Below are positions 52,393 through 62,844 of a stretch of DNA of 64,000 bases, in pieces (position 1 is the first letter of the stretch; every line of letters begins with the position of its first letter). The DNA is from Rotaria socialis (taxonomy: Eukaryota > Rotifera > Eurotatoria > Philodinida > Philodinidae), in contig CAJNYU010002278.1 of the NCBI GenBank assembly GCA_905331475.1, forward strand, positions 183,520 to 247,519, in the 5' to 3' direction. The notes under the pieces were generated by a model, which saw only the letters and a program-made list of their open reading frames with translations, made no database searches and was not told where the DNA came from. Both the position numbers and the translations under genes were made by a program.

Positions 52393-53520
52393 ATGGCTGA
52401 TGATTATTCTTCTGAACAAGCATATATAAAGCAAAATCAATTGACAGTTTATTTTGAAGATTGTATACGTAGTCTTCTTGAAGCTCGTCGTCGTCCGCCG
52501 CCATTAGAAAAAACCAAAATCGATGCTAATGCATTTTTCCGAGATTATTTTCTACAAGTAAAACGAGAAACTCATATAGTTGGCCGCGAATTTGCATTTG
52601 TCAATGCTACACCATATAATCGTCGTGCATTTCTCACTCAAATCTGGTTAAAATGTGAGGCATCACTACCACCACCAACAACATTAAAAGAAATGCATGC
52701 AATAATGCTTTCAATTTGTCCAGATTTTCCCTATTCACTTCTGGAAGTTACTCTTCAATTAATTGAAGATCACGAGTCTTTTTTATTGTTTGATTATGTT
52801 ATATTTTTACGTGCATTTCAAGTTCGTTTTATTTATGATGAATTCGTTAACGAAACTCAAACACTATTTCGTTCATTTTCACATCGTTTAACATGTCATG
52901 TTCCAACAGGCGAAATAAGTATTCCACAACAAGATAATAATCATCGGCAAATTATATACGAAGCATTACAAAAACTAATATCAACAAATGCATGTACCGG
53001 TCCACCGTTGAATATTTTAGAAGAAATTTTACTACCAACAGAACAACAACAACAACAACAACAACAATTAACGCATCAAAAATTTTTAATATTTTTAGCT
53101 AAAAATGAAAAATTAACACGATTTATTGGTAGAGAACCTACGATTTTAAAACAACCACGTCCTATTCAACAGCAACGATCTGTTATCGAACCAATATCAT
53201 CAATACAAAATGAAACCAAAATACTGCTAACATCATTATCAACGCCAACAACACGTATATCAAGTCCAATATCATCGGGAACTGTATTGCCACCACTACC
53301 GAAACAGCAAACACTTGTACGAGAAAAACCTATAAGACAGGGTTCACCAGCATCGGGCATCGTACAAACAAATTTTAATAAACGAACGGACTCAGCAACA
53401 TCATTTATTGCTCGATCTAGTTCAGCTAAATCATCAATACCGATGACCAATGTTATAAAACAAGAAATAAGCGGAACCGATTCAGATATAGAATCTCGTT
53501 CGTCTGATTCAGACAATTAG
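52393..53520 (+). CDS. CSTPP1: Regulator of tubulin polyglutamylase complex (CSTPP1 / C11orf49)
   Basis: CSTPP1 is a centriolar-satellite protein that regulates the TTLL1 tubulin polyglutamylase complex. One uninterrupted exon encodes 375 aa from ATG 52393. The N-terminal ~170 residues match the family: YIKQNQLTVYFEDCIRSLLE, NAFFRDYFLQVKRETHI, REFAFVNATPYNRRAFLTQI, TLKEMHAIMLSICPDFPYSL and FLRAFQVRFIYDEFV. Then a helical part containing TGPPLNILEEILL, a Gln9 run, and a Ser/Thr/Pro-rich disordered tail ending SDIESRSSDSDN, acidic like the vertebrate end. Being intronless is odd among intron-rich neighbours and hints at an old retrocopy or at intron loss. It heads a likely operon: ACBD5 begins 101 bp downstream. 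Confidence 0.9.
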   Translation: MADDYSSEQAYIKQNQLTVYFEDCIRSLLEARRRPPPLEKTKIDANAFFRDYFLQVKRETHIVGREFAFVNATPYNRRAFLTQIWLKCEASLPPPTTLKEMHAIMLSICPDFPYSLLEVTLQLIEDHESFLLFDYVIFLRAFQVRFIYDEFVNETQTLFRSFSHRLTCHVPTGEISIPQQDNNHRQIIYEALQKLISTNACTGPPLNILEEILLPTEQQQQQQQQLTHQKFLIFLAKNEKLTRFIGREPTILKQPRPIQQQRSVIEPISSIQNETKILLTSLSTPTTRISSPISSGTVLPPLPKQQTLVREKPIRQGSPASGIVQTNFNKRTDSATSFIARSSSAKSSIPMTNVIKQEISGTDSDIESRSSDSDN

Positions 53521-53621
53521 AAAAAATTTTGAAATTTGATTGAGATATTCTAGCATTTAAAAAATATTTATTAATCATCCCGTATACTTGTGGTTTTGCT
53601 TTTCTAGATATCGATTGTTTG

Positions 53622-55730
53622 ATGGCATCTTCAACAAATTTAGACGAAAGATTTAATACAGCTGTGAAAACTATTCAAAATTTACCACCGCATGGTGAGC
53701 TCATTAGATTGTAGATATAATAAAGGAGCTTTCTCGCTCTCTCATAAAGCAATCAAAGGGACATTTTTCTTTATGCTTTCAAAAGATTTTGAAAAAATTC
53801 GTTTTTAAGTTACCATCAATTTATTGTATCAGAATTTAAATGTTTTTTTTCTGAAGTGCCTCCTTACGATTGAAAGAAACCGGAAGTTTTTACATTGCAC
53901 AAAGTATTCAGTAGTAGTATCATGTAGACCGAACAAATACTTATGGTAGAGATTCGAAATTCGATAAGGTCTTGTGCTAAAGAAATTGATGTAGATCAGT
54001 AAAATAATCCACTGATGAATAATCAGTTGCGTTTGTAAGTGTCTATTTCGTAATATGTCTGCAGGTATTATTCAACCGTCGAATTTAACAAAACTAACTT
54101 TCTATGGTCTTTATAAACAAGTGACCCAGGGTCCATGTAAAGAATCACGACCGTCTGTTTTTAATATTGTTGCTCGAGCTAAATGGTACAATGCTTTATT
54201 TCTTTTTCTTCAATTAAGTATTTGATCGATTGATACAGGGAGGCATGGGATAGATGTCGATCAATGACTAAAGAACAAGCTATGCTAGCATATATTGGTG
54301 AAATCGGAAAAGTAAATAGAAAAGCAAACATCTACTCTATATTGGCTGCTGCTACTTTTGTTATTAATCTCATAATTAAGATTGTTGAAACAATGCCTCA
54401 AACGAATGAAGTCATAGAATTTGCAAAATCAGTTGGATTACCAAATAAATCTGTAGATGGCCAAGCATCGAATACATTATCAGAAAAACAGCAACATCAC
54501 GCTTCTGTTAATCTTATTGACAAAGGTAAAAGATAATTAAAATTACTATTCTACCAAAAAGCACTCTCGCATTCAATGTAGATGATCACCATAATGATCC
54601 ACTTGTTGCGAATCCTATTCAAACTCCTGTTGTCGACGATAATGCTTCAAATCGTTCATTATCTCTATCATCGGCTTCTTCCTTGTCTTCAACAACGTCT
54701 TCCAGTAAATAAAGGTTTCAATCTATTTCATGCCCATTCTTGTTAATAATTCTCTAGATATTGATGAATTTTATGATGATCCATCTTGTTTCATATCTTC
54801 AGATTATGAAGGAATATCATCAGATTACAATATTATTAAAGTAATATTCAAATCGCAGTTAAATTTTATAACCGAAAAATTTCTTCGCGCAAAAAATATT
54901 TCCTTTGCTTTTTGTTGAGCCTATTTTATTTAACTTACTTAGGCTTTCTATTTCATAGCAACCATCTCCAAATCCAACAAGATCTTTTCCACATTTGCAT
55001 GGTAGTCAAAATCGAACAAATGATTCAGTACAAAATACAAATAGATCAACAGCACAGCCATCTTCACTTCCTCGCCACAATGCATCTACACCAGTCATCT
55101 ATTCAATTTCATCTGTTGTATCTGATATTAATAATAGAAGTCATCTAGCTAATGATTGCAATAAAGAAACACAACGTGCTATATTAACAGCATTGAATAA
55201 ACTTCAGCGAGATATTCATAATATATTAGAAAGACTTAATCGATTGGAAACATCAAGTTCTCTTCTTCAGCAGGTTAGAGAAAACGTGTTTCTTTTGAAT
55301 AATAATATCTATTGATTGTATTCTAGAGAGAATTATCTACTCGATTAGAATCAAATGTAAGAGATTTTTAAGTTTGAATAATTTTCCTATGTAAACGTTT
55401 TACACTGTAGTCTTCGTCGCGATGGTGGCCATTGTCAGGTTTTCGTCGAGAAGTCATTGCATTTATATTACTTTGGCCTTTTGTTGCATTTATTCTTATG
55501 CGTTTATTCCTTCGCGCAAAAATAAGTATACGGTAAGCAAAACTGCATGCATGATTTTGTCATCAGTGTTTTTTTTTGTAATTTTAGTTTTCAACGACAA
55601 CATGCTCTTAAAATCTAATCTATGTTTTGATTCTATTTTGTGATTTTTCTATTTATTTGTAATGATTTTTCTACACAGGAAAACAATAATGTGCTATAAA
55701 TTGATGTTTCAAGATAATTTATTTTTTTAA
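53622..55730 (+). CDS. ACBD5: Tail-anchored acyl-CoA-binding protein (ACBD4/5 type)
   Basis: ACBD5 binds very-long-chain acyl-CoA at peroxisomes and tethers them to ER through VAP. Ten exons: 53622-53694, 54065-54185, 54239-54311, 54381-54525, 54582-54704, 54758-54840, 54959-55273, 55327-55356, 55411-55532 and 55679-55730. The ACB domain reads MASSTNLDERFNTAVKTIQN, LTFYGLYKQVTQGPC, VFNIVARAKWEAWDRCRSMT and AMLAYIGEIGK-IVETMP; the YKQ and KW(E)AW acyl-CoA-binding residues are present. An acidic/aromatic stretch IDEFYDDPSCFISSDYE resembles a FFAT-like VAP-binding motif. A coiled coil (LTALNKLQRDIHNILERLNR) precedes the tail anchor GFRREVIAFILLWPFVAFIL with basic residues after it. An acceptor TTTTCTAG lies 14 nt before the ATG. 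Confidence 0.9.
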
Positions 55731-55745
55731 ATGATCGTTTTTTAG

Positions 55746-56666
55746 ATGGCATCATTAACTACTGGAGGTGATAGTGAACATTTAGGTATACCAAAGGCAG
55801 TATTTGTTGATGATGTAGACAGTTTTATGCAACAACCAGAAAATGATTCTCCGGATACAGTTATTCGAAGGTGAGTAAACAATAGGATCGCAATGAAATA
55901 GAACGAACGTCAAGGGTGTGTGAGTGTGAAGTGTTTTCAGACTATTCATCAAGGTCTATGGAATATACATCGTCTAAACTTCGATAGCAATTAATCAATG
56001 ATAGAATTTTCCTCGTGAAATCTTACAATTTATAAAGTTAACATGGCATGCTTTTGTTTTGTTTAGACTTGACGATTTGGGTAGCAAATATCGATTTATG
56101 GAAATGAATTTATTACAAAAGAAAAAACGTTTACGAGGAAAATTACCTGACATTCAAATTTGTTTAGGTAGGTTTTATTTATTTTTTTGATTTTTGCAAA
56201 ATTATAACGATGAACTTTAGATATGATTGCACAACTTCGTAAATATCGTGACAACGATACCGATATGAAAACAAATTTTCTCTTATCTCACAATCTTTAT
56301 GGCAAAGCAATCATGCCACCCACTGATAAAGTATGATCGCGTGATTTTTCTTTTGGACTCGTAGTATTAGATTAATTTTCATTTCTTAGGTTTGTTTATG
56401 GCTAGGTGCTAATGTCATGCTTGAATATACACTAGACGAAGCTGATGAATTATTACGTGGAAATCAAAGTGCAGCACAAAAAACACTTCAAAAAGTTGTT
56501 GAAGATCTTGACTTTTTAAGGTAAAATTAAAATACTGAATTCATCATGTTAACCGTATGAATGTATCTGATTGATAAATAGAGATCAAATTACAACAACT
56601 GAAGTAAATATGGCTCGCTTACACAATTGGACTGTTAAACAAAAGCAACAACACAATAGAAAATAA
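55746..56666 (+). CDS. VBP1: Prefoldin subunit 3 (VBP1)
   Basis: Prefoldin captures unfolded actin and tubulin and hands them to the CCT chaperonin; subunit 3 is one of its two alpha-type subunits. Exons are 55746-55870, 56067-56167, about 56219-56331, about 56391-56520 and about 56581-56666. Key blocks are LGIPKAVFVDDVDSFM, SKYRFMEMNLLQKKKRL, GKLPDIQICLDMIAQLRKYR, NFLLSHNLYGKA, DKVCLWLGANVMLEYTLDEA and EDLDFLRDQITTTEVNMARL: two coiled-coil helices bracketing the beta hairpins, as in the family. The ATG abuts an acceptor (TCGTTTTTTAG) and follows the ACBD5 stop by just 15 nt. That spacing leaves no room for a separate promoter and suggests a downstream cistron resolved by trans-splicing. Confidence 0.93.
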
Positions 56667-57630
56667 TAAAAACTTTAGTTATGAAAGCGTCGTTTTTTCT
56701 CATCGGATTTCTTGTTTTTGTGCCGTACTAATTTCTTCTCACCATTTACCATGATTTGTTATTGTTATCATGTTTTTGTTTTGTTTTTAATGAATACATG
56801 TCGTATTAAGTCAAAACGAATCTAACAATTTTACAAATTTATAGGAATATCATAAGCAGTATAGAAATAATCGAAATAAAATTTTGCGCACGGAAATCGA
56901 TTTAGTTAATTATTGAATATTGTTATATTTAATTGATGGTTGTTAATGAGAAAAATACGCCAATATTATTACCTACAGCTTGTTATTCTACATTGTTTTC
57001 TAAACAACATTTTTAGGGTAAAAAAGATTTACCTGCCTAGAATAATTTGACGATTTAAAGGTGACTTTACATTATGATCAAAAATTTCTAGATATTTACT
57101 ATATATATATATATGTAATATTGTTCTTTAAATAATCATTCAATAGTAAATTGCAGTAACAGAAACCGATAACCTGATCGATAAAATGCCAAACTGTCCT
57201 AGTCCTAGAGACGATCGTGCCAAAGAGTTTATGAACCCGAATCCGATGGGTTCTGCCCTGTAGACATCTTCTACATCGTTTATTTATTTACATACAAACA
57301 TGAGAAAGGTGATCGAGTTCTTGGCGATGTTCAGCAGCAGAGCATCAATCGATAGATGTCATACATATCGCATGTTAATTCTAATATTAAATGAGTATAA
57401 TTCTATTCATATCTTTTCTATCAATAAATTATTTTTCTAGATATATTTATTTTTTCAATTAATGCTTTCATAAATATGCATGAACATACATATCAACCTA
57501 TGGAAATAGGTTTCTCTTCTTTTTCCATATAATGTTCTTTGTCTATTCTTTTACATAGAGAGACATCAGTCAAAATTTAATATTAACAATCAACATTAAC
57601 ATAATCGAATTCACGCTTTCTATACAATAA
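56667..57630. other. Gap between VBP1 and lamin-like gene
   Basis: 964 bp. The left part is VBP1 3'UTR; the rest probably holds the promoter of the lamin-like gene. A (TA)n run lies at 57101-57113. No exon is supported. Confidence 0.4.
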
Positions 57631-59571
57631 ATGTTCTCAGTATTTCGTCGTCGTACCGCTTCAACATCCCGGTCTGATACTAATGTTAAAGAAAATTCAC
57701 CGGTTAAAGGCAATGCAGCTAAAACAAATAGTGACAATAGTGGTTTTATTACGCCCTCGTTAACAGCAAACGGCAGTGGAATAAAACATCGTACATTATC
57801 CGGTGTTTCAATATCATCATCATCAACGTCATTAGCAACATCGCCATTGCTCAATATAACACGTCAACAAGAAAAACATGAATTACAAACACTCAATGAT
57901 CGGTTAGCAGTTATCATTGATACGGTTCGACGTCTTGAACAAGATAATGAAAAATTACGAGTAAGTTTCAATCGAATGAAAGTCAAACCTATTTTGTTTT
58001 ACCTTAGAATATTGTTAAAACAAGTACACAATCATTTGAAACTGAAACGTCGAAAGTAAAAGCATTATATGAAAGTGAATTAGGTATGTTCAATTATAAA
58101 CTATCGATTAAATTCACTTCTCTTTGTTTTGTCTTCAAGATGACGCAAAAAAACTTATTGAAGAATTAGCTCATGAAAAATCTCGTCTTGAAATCGAACT
58201 TGAAAAACATCGTTGTGAAAATAATGATTTGCAATCAAAGTAATAGAATACACAATCGAACATATCTCGTGTAACTATTTTTTTTGTATTAGACTTACTC
58301 GTACTGATCGTGATACACGTGGATTTGAATCTCGTTTAAGACAATATGAAAATGAAATTGCTGACTTAAAAGCTCGTTGCAATTCCATTGCATCTGATAC
58401 AGCGCGTAAAATGGAAGAAAATCAAGTATGAGAAACAGCATTTTCCAGTAGAATTTTTCTATATTCTCATTTTTAGAGTCTTGAAAGTTTGAATAATGAT
58501 CTTGAAAAACAAATAGCATCATTAAAGCGTCAACTTGAATCTGAAACTTTATTACGTATTGATCTTGAAAATAAAAATAAAACATTACGTGAACAATTAG
58601 AATTCAATGAACAAGTTCATGAGACCGTAAAATTGAACAAAATATTCTGTTTTATCTATAGAAATCTTTAAAAATTTTTAGCATATAAAACAAATCAGAG
58701 AACAACAATGTTATGAAATCGTTCAAAGTGATGGTTTACGACAACAATACGATGATAAACTTTTGCAAGAATTACAACAATTGCGAGCACAAAATGAACA
58801 AGAAATTATTTCATTAAGAGAAGACATTGCTTCACAATATGAGAACAAGGTTAGAAATTTATTCATCTAGATCGATATTCGCACGCTATAGTTATTCAGA
58901 TAGTAGAATATTTGTCAAAATCGTACCTTAACTGAATTGTTAGCAGTCAGTCATAACTAATTTTTCTCTAATGTCAATCTTTAGATTGAAGATTTATATA
59001 CAACCAATCGACGTCAAGTTGAACAAATAAATAACTACCGTGCTGATTTAGCATCGTATCGTGAACGTATTGAAGAAGCTATGAAAACTCGCGATGCATC
59101 TACTGAAAAAATGGTGCAATTAGAACAGCGCTGTCGTGAATTAGAAGATCGTACGTATCAAATGCAACAGCAACAACATGACACTTTAATTGAACGCGAT
59201 GATGAACTACAAAATCTTAAAGCACTTATTGAACAAATGCAAATTGATTATCAAAATTTACTTGATACAAAGATTGGACTTGATCGAGAAATTTCGACCT
59301 ATAGAAAATTACTTGATTCCGAAGAAGAACGGTAGTGTAAAGGAGAAAGTCAGGATTTATTTTTCTGTTCGATTTATTTGTTAGATTGAACATTGGAAGT
59401 CGATTAGGATCAGTGTCAAGCATCAATGCTAGTGTAACATCAAAGATTAACGATGAATCATCAGTAGCAGCAGCAGCAGTAACACCAACAACAACACATC
59501 GACGCAATAAACGAGCACGAGTAGAAGTCGATGATGATGATTTGGTTCTTACAAGTGGTAGTGGACGTTAA
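57631..59571 (+). CDS. Lamin-like intermediate filament protein without a visible Ig-fold tail
   Basis: A rod-domain filament protein. ATG 57631 (MFSVFRRRTASTSRS) opens a Ser/Thr-rich head. Coil 1A shows the helix-initiation consensus (EKHELQTLNDRLAVIIDTVR, then RLEQDNEKLR). About seven more exons give continuous coiled coil. The rod ends with the helix-termination motif DTKIGLDREISTYRKLLDSE followed by EERL. The tail is only about 60 residues with a likely nuclear signal (HRRNKRARVEVDDDD), then TSGSGR and TAA. The NLS right after the rod is lamin-like, but I see no lamin tail domain and no C-terminal CaaX box. It may be a nuclear filament protein with a shortened tail, or a cytoplasmic IF derived from a lamin. 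A poly(A)-like CAATAAAATAAAA lies near 59838. Confidence 0.85.
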
Positions 59572-59934
59572 ACCTACAAATTGTTCGAACATTTGTTTTT
59601 GTATTATAAATCCGGTTGTTTCCTTCAAAAAACCGATAATTGAGATATATCTATAAAAAACAAGAAGATTACTTCACTTTGTTTTGCTTTTTTTCCTCTT
59701 ATGTTTGTTTGTTATTCTACTAATGAAAATGTCTATGTTTGAATTCGATCGTTATGAATCAGATGTGTTACTTTTCTTTTTTTCTTCTCTTTAAATAGTA
59801 GATATACATGTATGTAAGTTCAGATAAATTCAAAAGCAATAAAATAAAACAGATTCTTTCTTTTGCAAACATTTAACTTAGAATAAAATATACATGCGCA
59901 CACGCGGATTTTCACGTGTGTTTAGATTAATAAA

Positions 59935-60641
59935 ATGTCTATGGCCGCTTTACTTTTTGGTTTTGCTATGGTCGATAATATACTTCTATTATTTATTAGC
60001 GTATATAATGTAAGTGGCATTTATTGAAACTATGATTATAATATTCTTCAATATGTTCTATGCAGATTATTACATTATCTGATCTTGAAATTGATATCAT
60101 AAATGTTCGACAAGCCTGTAGCAAACTGAATCAAGTAAGAAACTGTTCACACGCATTATTTTTTTCTAACTCAAAAATATCGGTTTTAGACATTCCTACC
60201 GGAAGTTGCCTTACACGTGATATTAACTGTCTTATTCATAATTAATAATAATTGGTTTCTTTTCATATTCAATATTTTATTAGATTTTTGGTTTGTTTAC
60301 AAGTAAATGTGTTTGTCCGTTGCTTTATGTTTTCTTTCATATTGGGTTTATAATTTAAAGATATTTTAAACGACAACCAGGTCAATTAGGCGTCTACGAT
60401 CCATTAGAATTGAATAATCGAAGAAGTATCAAAGCAAATATGAGAGTAAACAATTTATATTTATTGAATATTGATTTCATATGTTTTTCAACAATTTTTA
60501 TAGGATTTTCTTATTCGTTTAATATTTTATCTCATGTGCTTCTTTCTCTATCTCTTTTTGTAAGTAGTTTTATATTTTGCATGTGAAAGAATTCAAGCAT
60601 GTTTTTCGATCAATTTTAGGTTAATCCAAGAGTTGATTTGA
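59935..60641 (+). CDS. CNIH4: Cornichon family ER cargo receptor, CNIH4 type
   Basis: Cornichon proteins are small ER membrane cargo receptors loading clients (CNIH4: GPCRs) into COPII vesicles. Six exons (59935-60009, 60066-60134, 60190-60302, 60361-60445, 60504-60559, 60620-60641) join in frame to 139 aa, equal to the human CNIH4 length I recall. Blocks: LLFGFAMVDNILLLFISVY, IITLSDLEIDIINVRQACSK, LNQ, FLPEVALHVILTVLFII, QPGQLGVYDPLELNNRRSIK and CFFLYLFLLIQELI. The IITLSDLE..D.IN start is that of CNIH4 rather than CNIH1-3. Three hydrophobic spans are seen. An acceptor-like GTTTAG precedes the ATG by about 10 nt. An alternative reading of the last exon in another frame runs to 60757 but breaks the match. 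Confidence 0.9.
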
Positions 60642-61276
60642 ATACTGTTCAATTGACCAATACAAAGCAAATTACTTTTTGTAATGCATGTACTATTTCA
60701 ATTCAAACTAAAACAATACTTTTGATGTCTATTGCTTTATGTTTATTATTTAAATAAGGAATTATAACTGATACGAGCAAAATATATTTCTTGTGATAAC
60801 ATTAAAATGCTTTTTCCCCACTGTATCACATAGGCAAAAGGACTTTGTTCCTCGCGAGATATTGAATACTTCAAAATTTATCAATATTACAGAAATACGA
60901 AACTGTGCGATTTTCAGGATCGACTGGAATCTGCTTCGGTTATAAAATTGTAATGGTTTGGAAAAGCTAGTCAATTATTTTTTTAATAAGTTTTTATCAC
61001 GTTTTAGTTATAGCGATGAAACAGTTCACTGATCGCCAACTCAGTAATCACTGAAAAATTCGAAGACTTTCGGACAAAAATGACGTACTGTAAAAGAAAG
61101 GATACTTTGATTGCTGTGAATGTGCAGCCATAATTAAGATAGGAAGAGTATGATGAGTCTAATTTTTAATTAAGTAAAAATTGTTCTATACAAAACAAGA
61201 TTGATTTTTCTTCATTTCAACACTATCGATGACTGACTGTAAATGATCTTTTATTTTAGATTCGTTCTAATTTTCA
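60642..61276. other. Gap between CNIH4 and MTFMT
   Basis: 635 bp, AT-rich. It ends in an acceptor-like TTTATTTTAG (61250-61259) 17 nt before the MTFMT ATG. The minus-strand frame at 60762-60974 lacks similarity and is not called. Confidence 0.4.
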
Positions 61277-62844
61277 ATGTTTATTTTCTATGTTCGATGG
61301 ACTACTAGTCGACACCTTCGTTTTCCCAAATGCTCTCATTCAACTTCAATCGTTAAACCATTAAATGTTGCTTTTTTTGGCTCAGACATTTTTTCTATGC
61401 ATATATTGGAACATCTCTATAAACTATTTGCCAATGGTAAATCACCAATCAAACATTTAGAAGTAGTAACAACTATTTCAACTTCAAATACTGTCATGCA
61501 TGGTGCTGAAAAATTGAAATTAACAACTCATATTTGGCCAAATACAGATGCATTATTATCAAAATCATCTGTTCAATTTGATATCGGTATTCTTGCATCA
61601 TTTGGTCAACTATTGCCCAAAAAATTAATTGAATGTTTTCCTTTGTAAGCGAATCCGTTCTTCCGTTTTTTCGACAAGTTCGTCGATGCATTTTCTTATT
61701 TATTAGAGGAATAATTAATGTTCATCCAAGTTTATTACCTCGATGGCGTGGCAGTTCTCCATTGATCTATACGATTGCTAGTGGAGATCAAATCAGTGGC
61801 GTGTCTATTATGGATATTCGACCCAAACAGTGAGTAAGTGTATAAGATATTATTTTTCTTATATTGTTTTTTTAATCAACAGTTTCGATATTGGACCTAT
61901 ATTAATGCAACAATCATTTCCATTATCAAACAATATTAAAATGCTTGAACTACTTGAAACGACAGCAAATGTTGGTTGTTCATTGGTAGATATGAAACTA
62001 TTATTATTTATCAATAATATCATTGCTTCTAATTACAGCTGAATACTGTTCTTGAAGATCCCATCAAAGCACGACAGAATTCTCAAGAACAATCATCATT
62101 AGACGTTGCTTATGGTAATAATAAAGAAAGTTATAATTTAAGGTATTCCTTTCCGTCAAAAATCGGTCTCTCAGAACTAGCACATTCAAATACCATACAA
62201 CTTTCAATTGTATATCATATTTTTTTTCGAAAGAAAAGGCTCAAAAGACAGTTCATCTGATTGATAACACTAAATTTTTCTCTTGAATATTTCTACCTCT
62301 GCTGTTTTGTTTTTAGCTCATAAATTAAATAAACATGCATTCTATATCGATTGGTTTAATCAGACCGTAGAAGATATCGAGCGATTATATCGAGCTCTCA
62401 ATGATATTGTATAGTATACGAATTATTTAAAAACGAATATTTCTGAAAAATTCGCTATGTTTCAGGCTAATCTTCGAACTAGCTTTCGTCAAAAGCCTGT
62501 ACGCTTGAAATTATTAACACTAATTCATGATCAAAATATTATTGATAATCTTAATGTGATATCATCCCAACCGGGAACAGCAATTTATAATAGAACCCTT
62601 GAATGCGTATGCATTCGATGTAAGGTAATAAAGAGATATTGAATTTTCTGATAGTTTTCATTTTTATTATCCTTGATTATATTATTAGAATGGTTGGATT
62701 GGATTTCAAAAAATTGCTTATCGAAAATCAATGTATGCACGTGATTTTCAAAATGGATACATTAGCAAAATAGATCGTTTTATCTTCGACTCAATACACA
62801 ATCCATTGTTCGATCACATTTATGATCGACGTCTACCTTCATAA
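61277..62844 (+). CDS. MTFMT: Mitochondrial methionyl-tRNA formyltransferase
   Basis: It formylates initiator Met-tRNA in mitochondria using 10-formyl-THF. Seven exons (61277-61644, 61707-61829, 61883-61985, 62039-62114, 62317-62408, 62466-62624, 62689-62844) join in frame. The N-terminus ([20 protein letters not shown]) is basic and Ser-rich, fit for a mitochondrial presequence. Then [20 protein letters not shown] (Rossmann start), [19 protein letters not shown], and the catalytic block [19 protein letters not shown] with Asn-x-His and SLLP(R)WRG, followed by [14 protein letters not shown] and [10 protein letters not shown]. The C-terminal half ([25 protein letters not shown]) is the tRNA-binding OB-like domain. 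Length and motif order are normal. AATAAAGA near 62889 may be the poly(A) signal. Confidence 0.93.

Noticed and set aside
60620..60757. Longer C-terminus for CNIH4 running to TAA 60757
   Set aside because: Exon 5 ends at 60559 (56 nt), which puts exon 6 in the frame FLLIQELI-stop at 60641. That frame matches family length and ending.
61494..61691. 65-codon minus frame
   Set aside because: Lies inside MTFMT exon 1 on the opposite strand without independent support.
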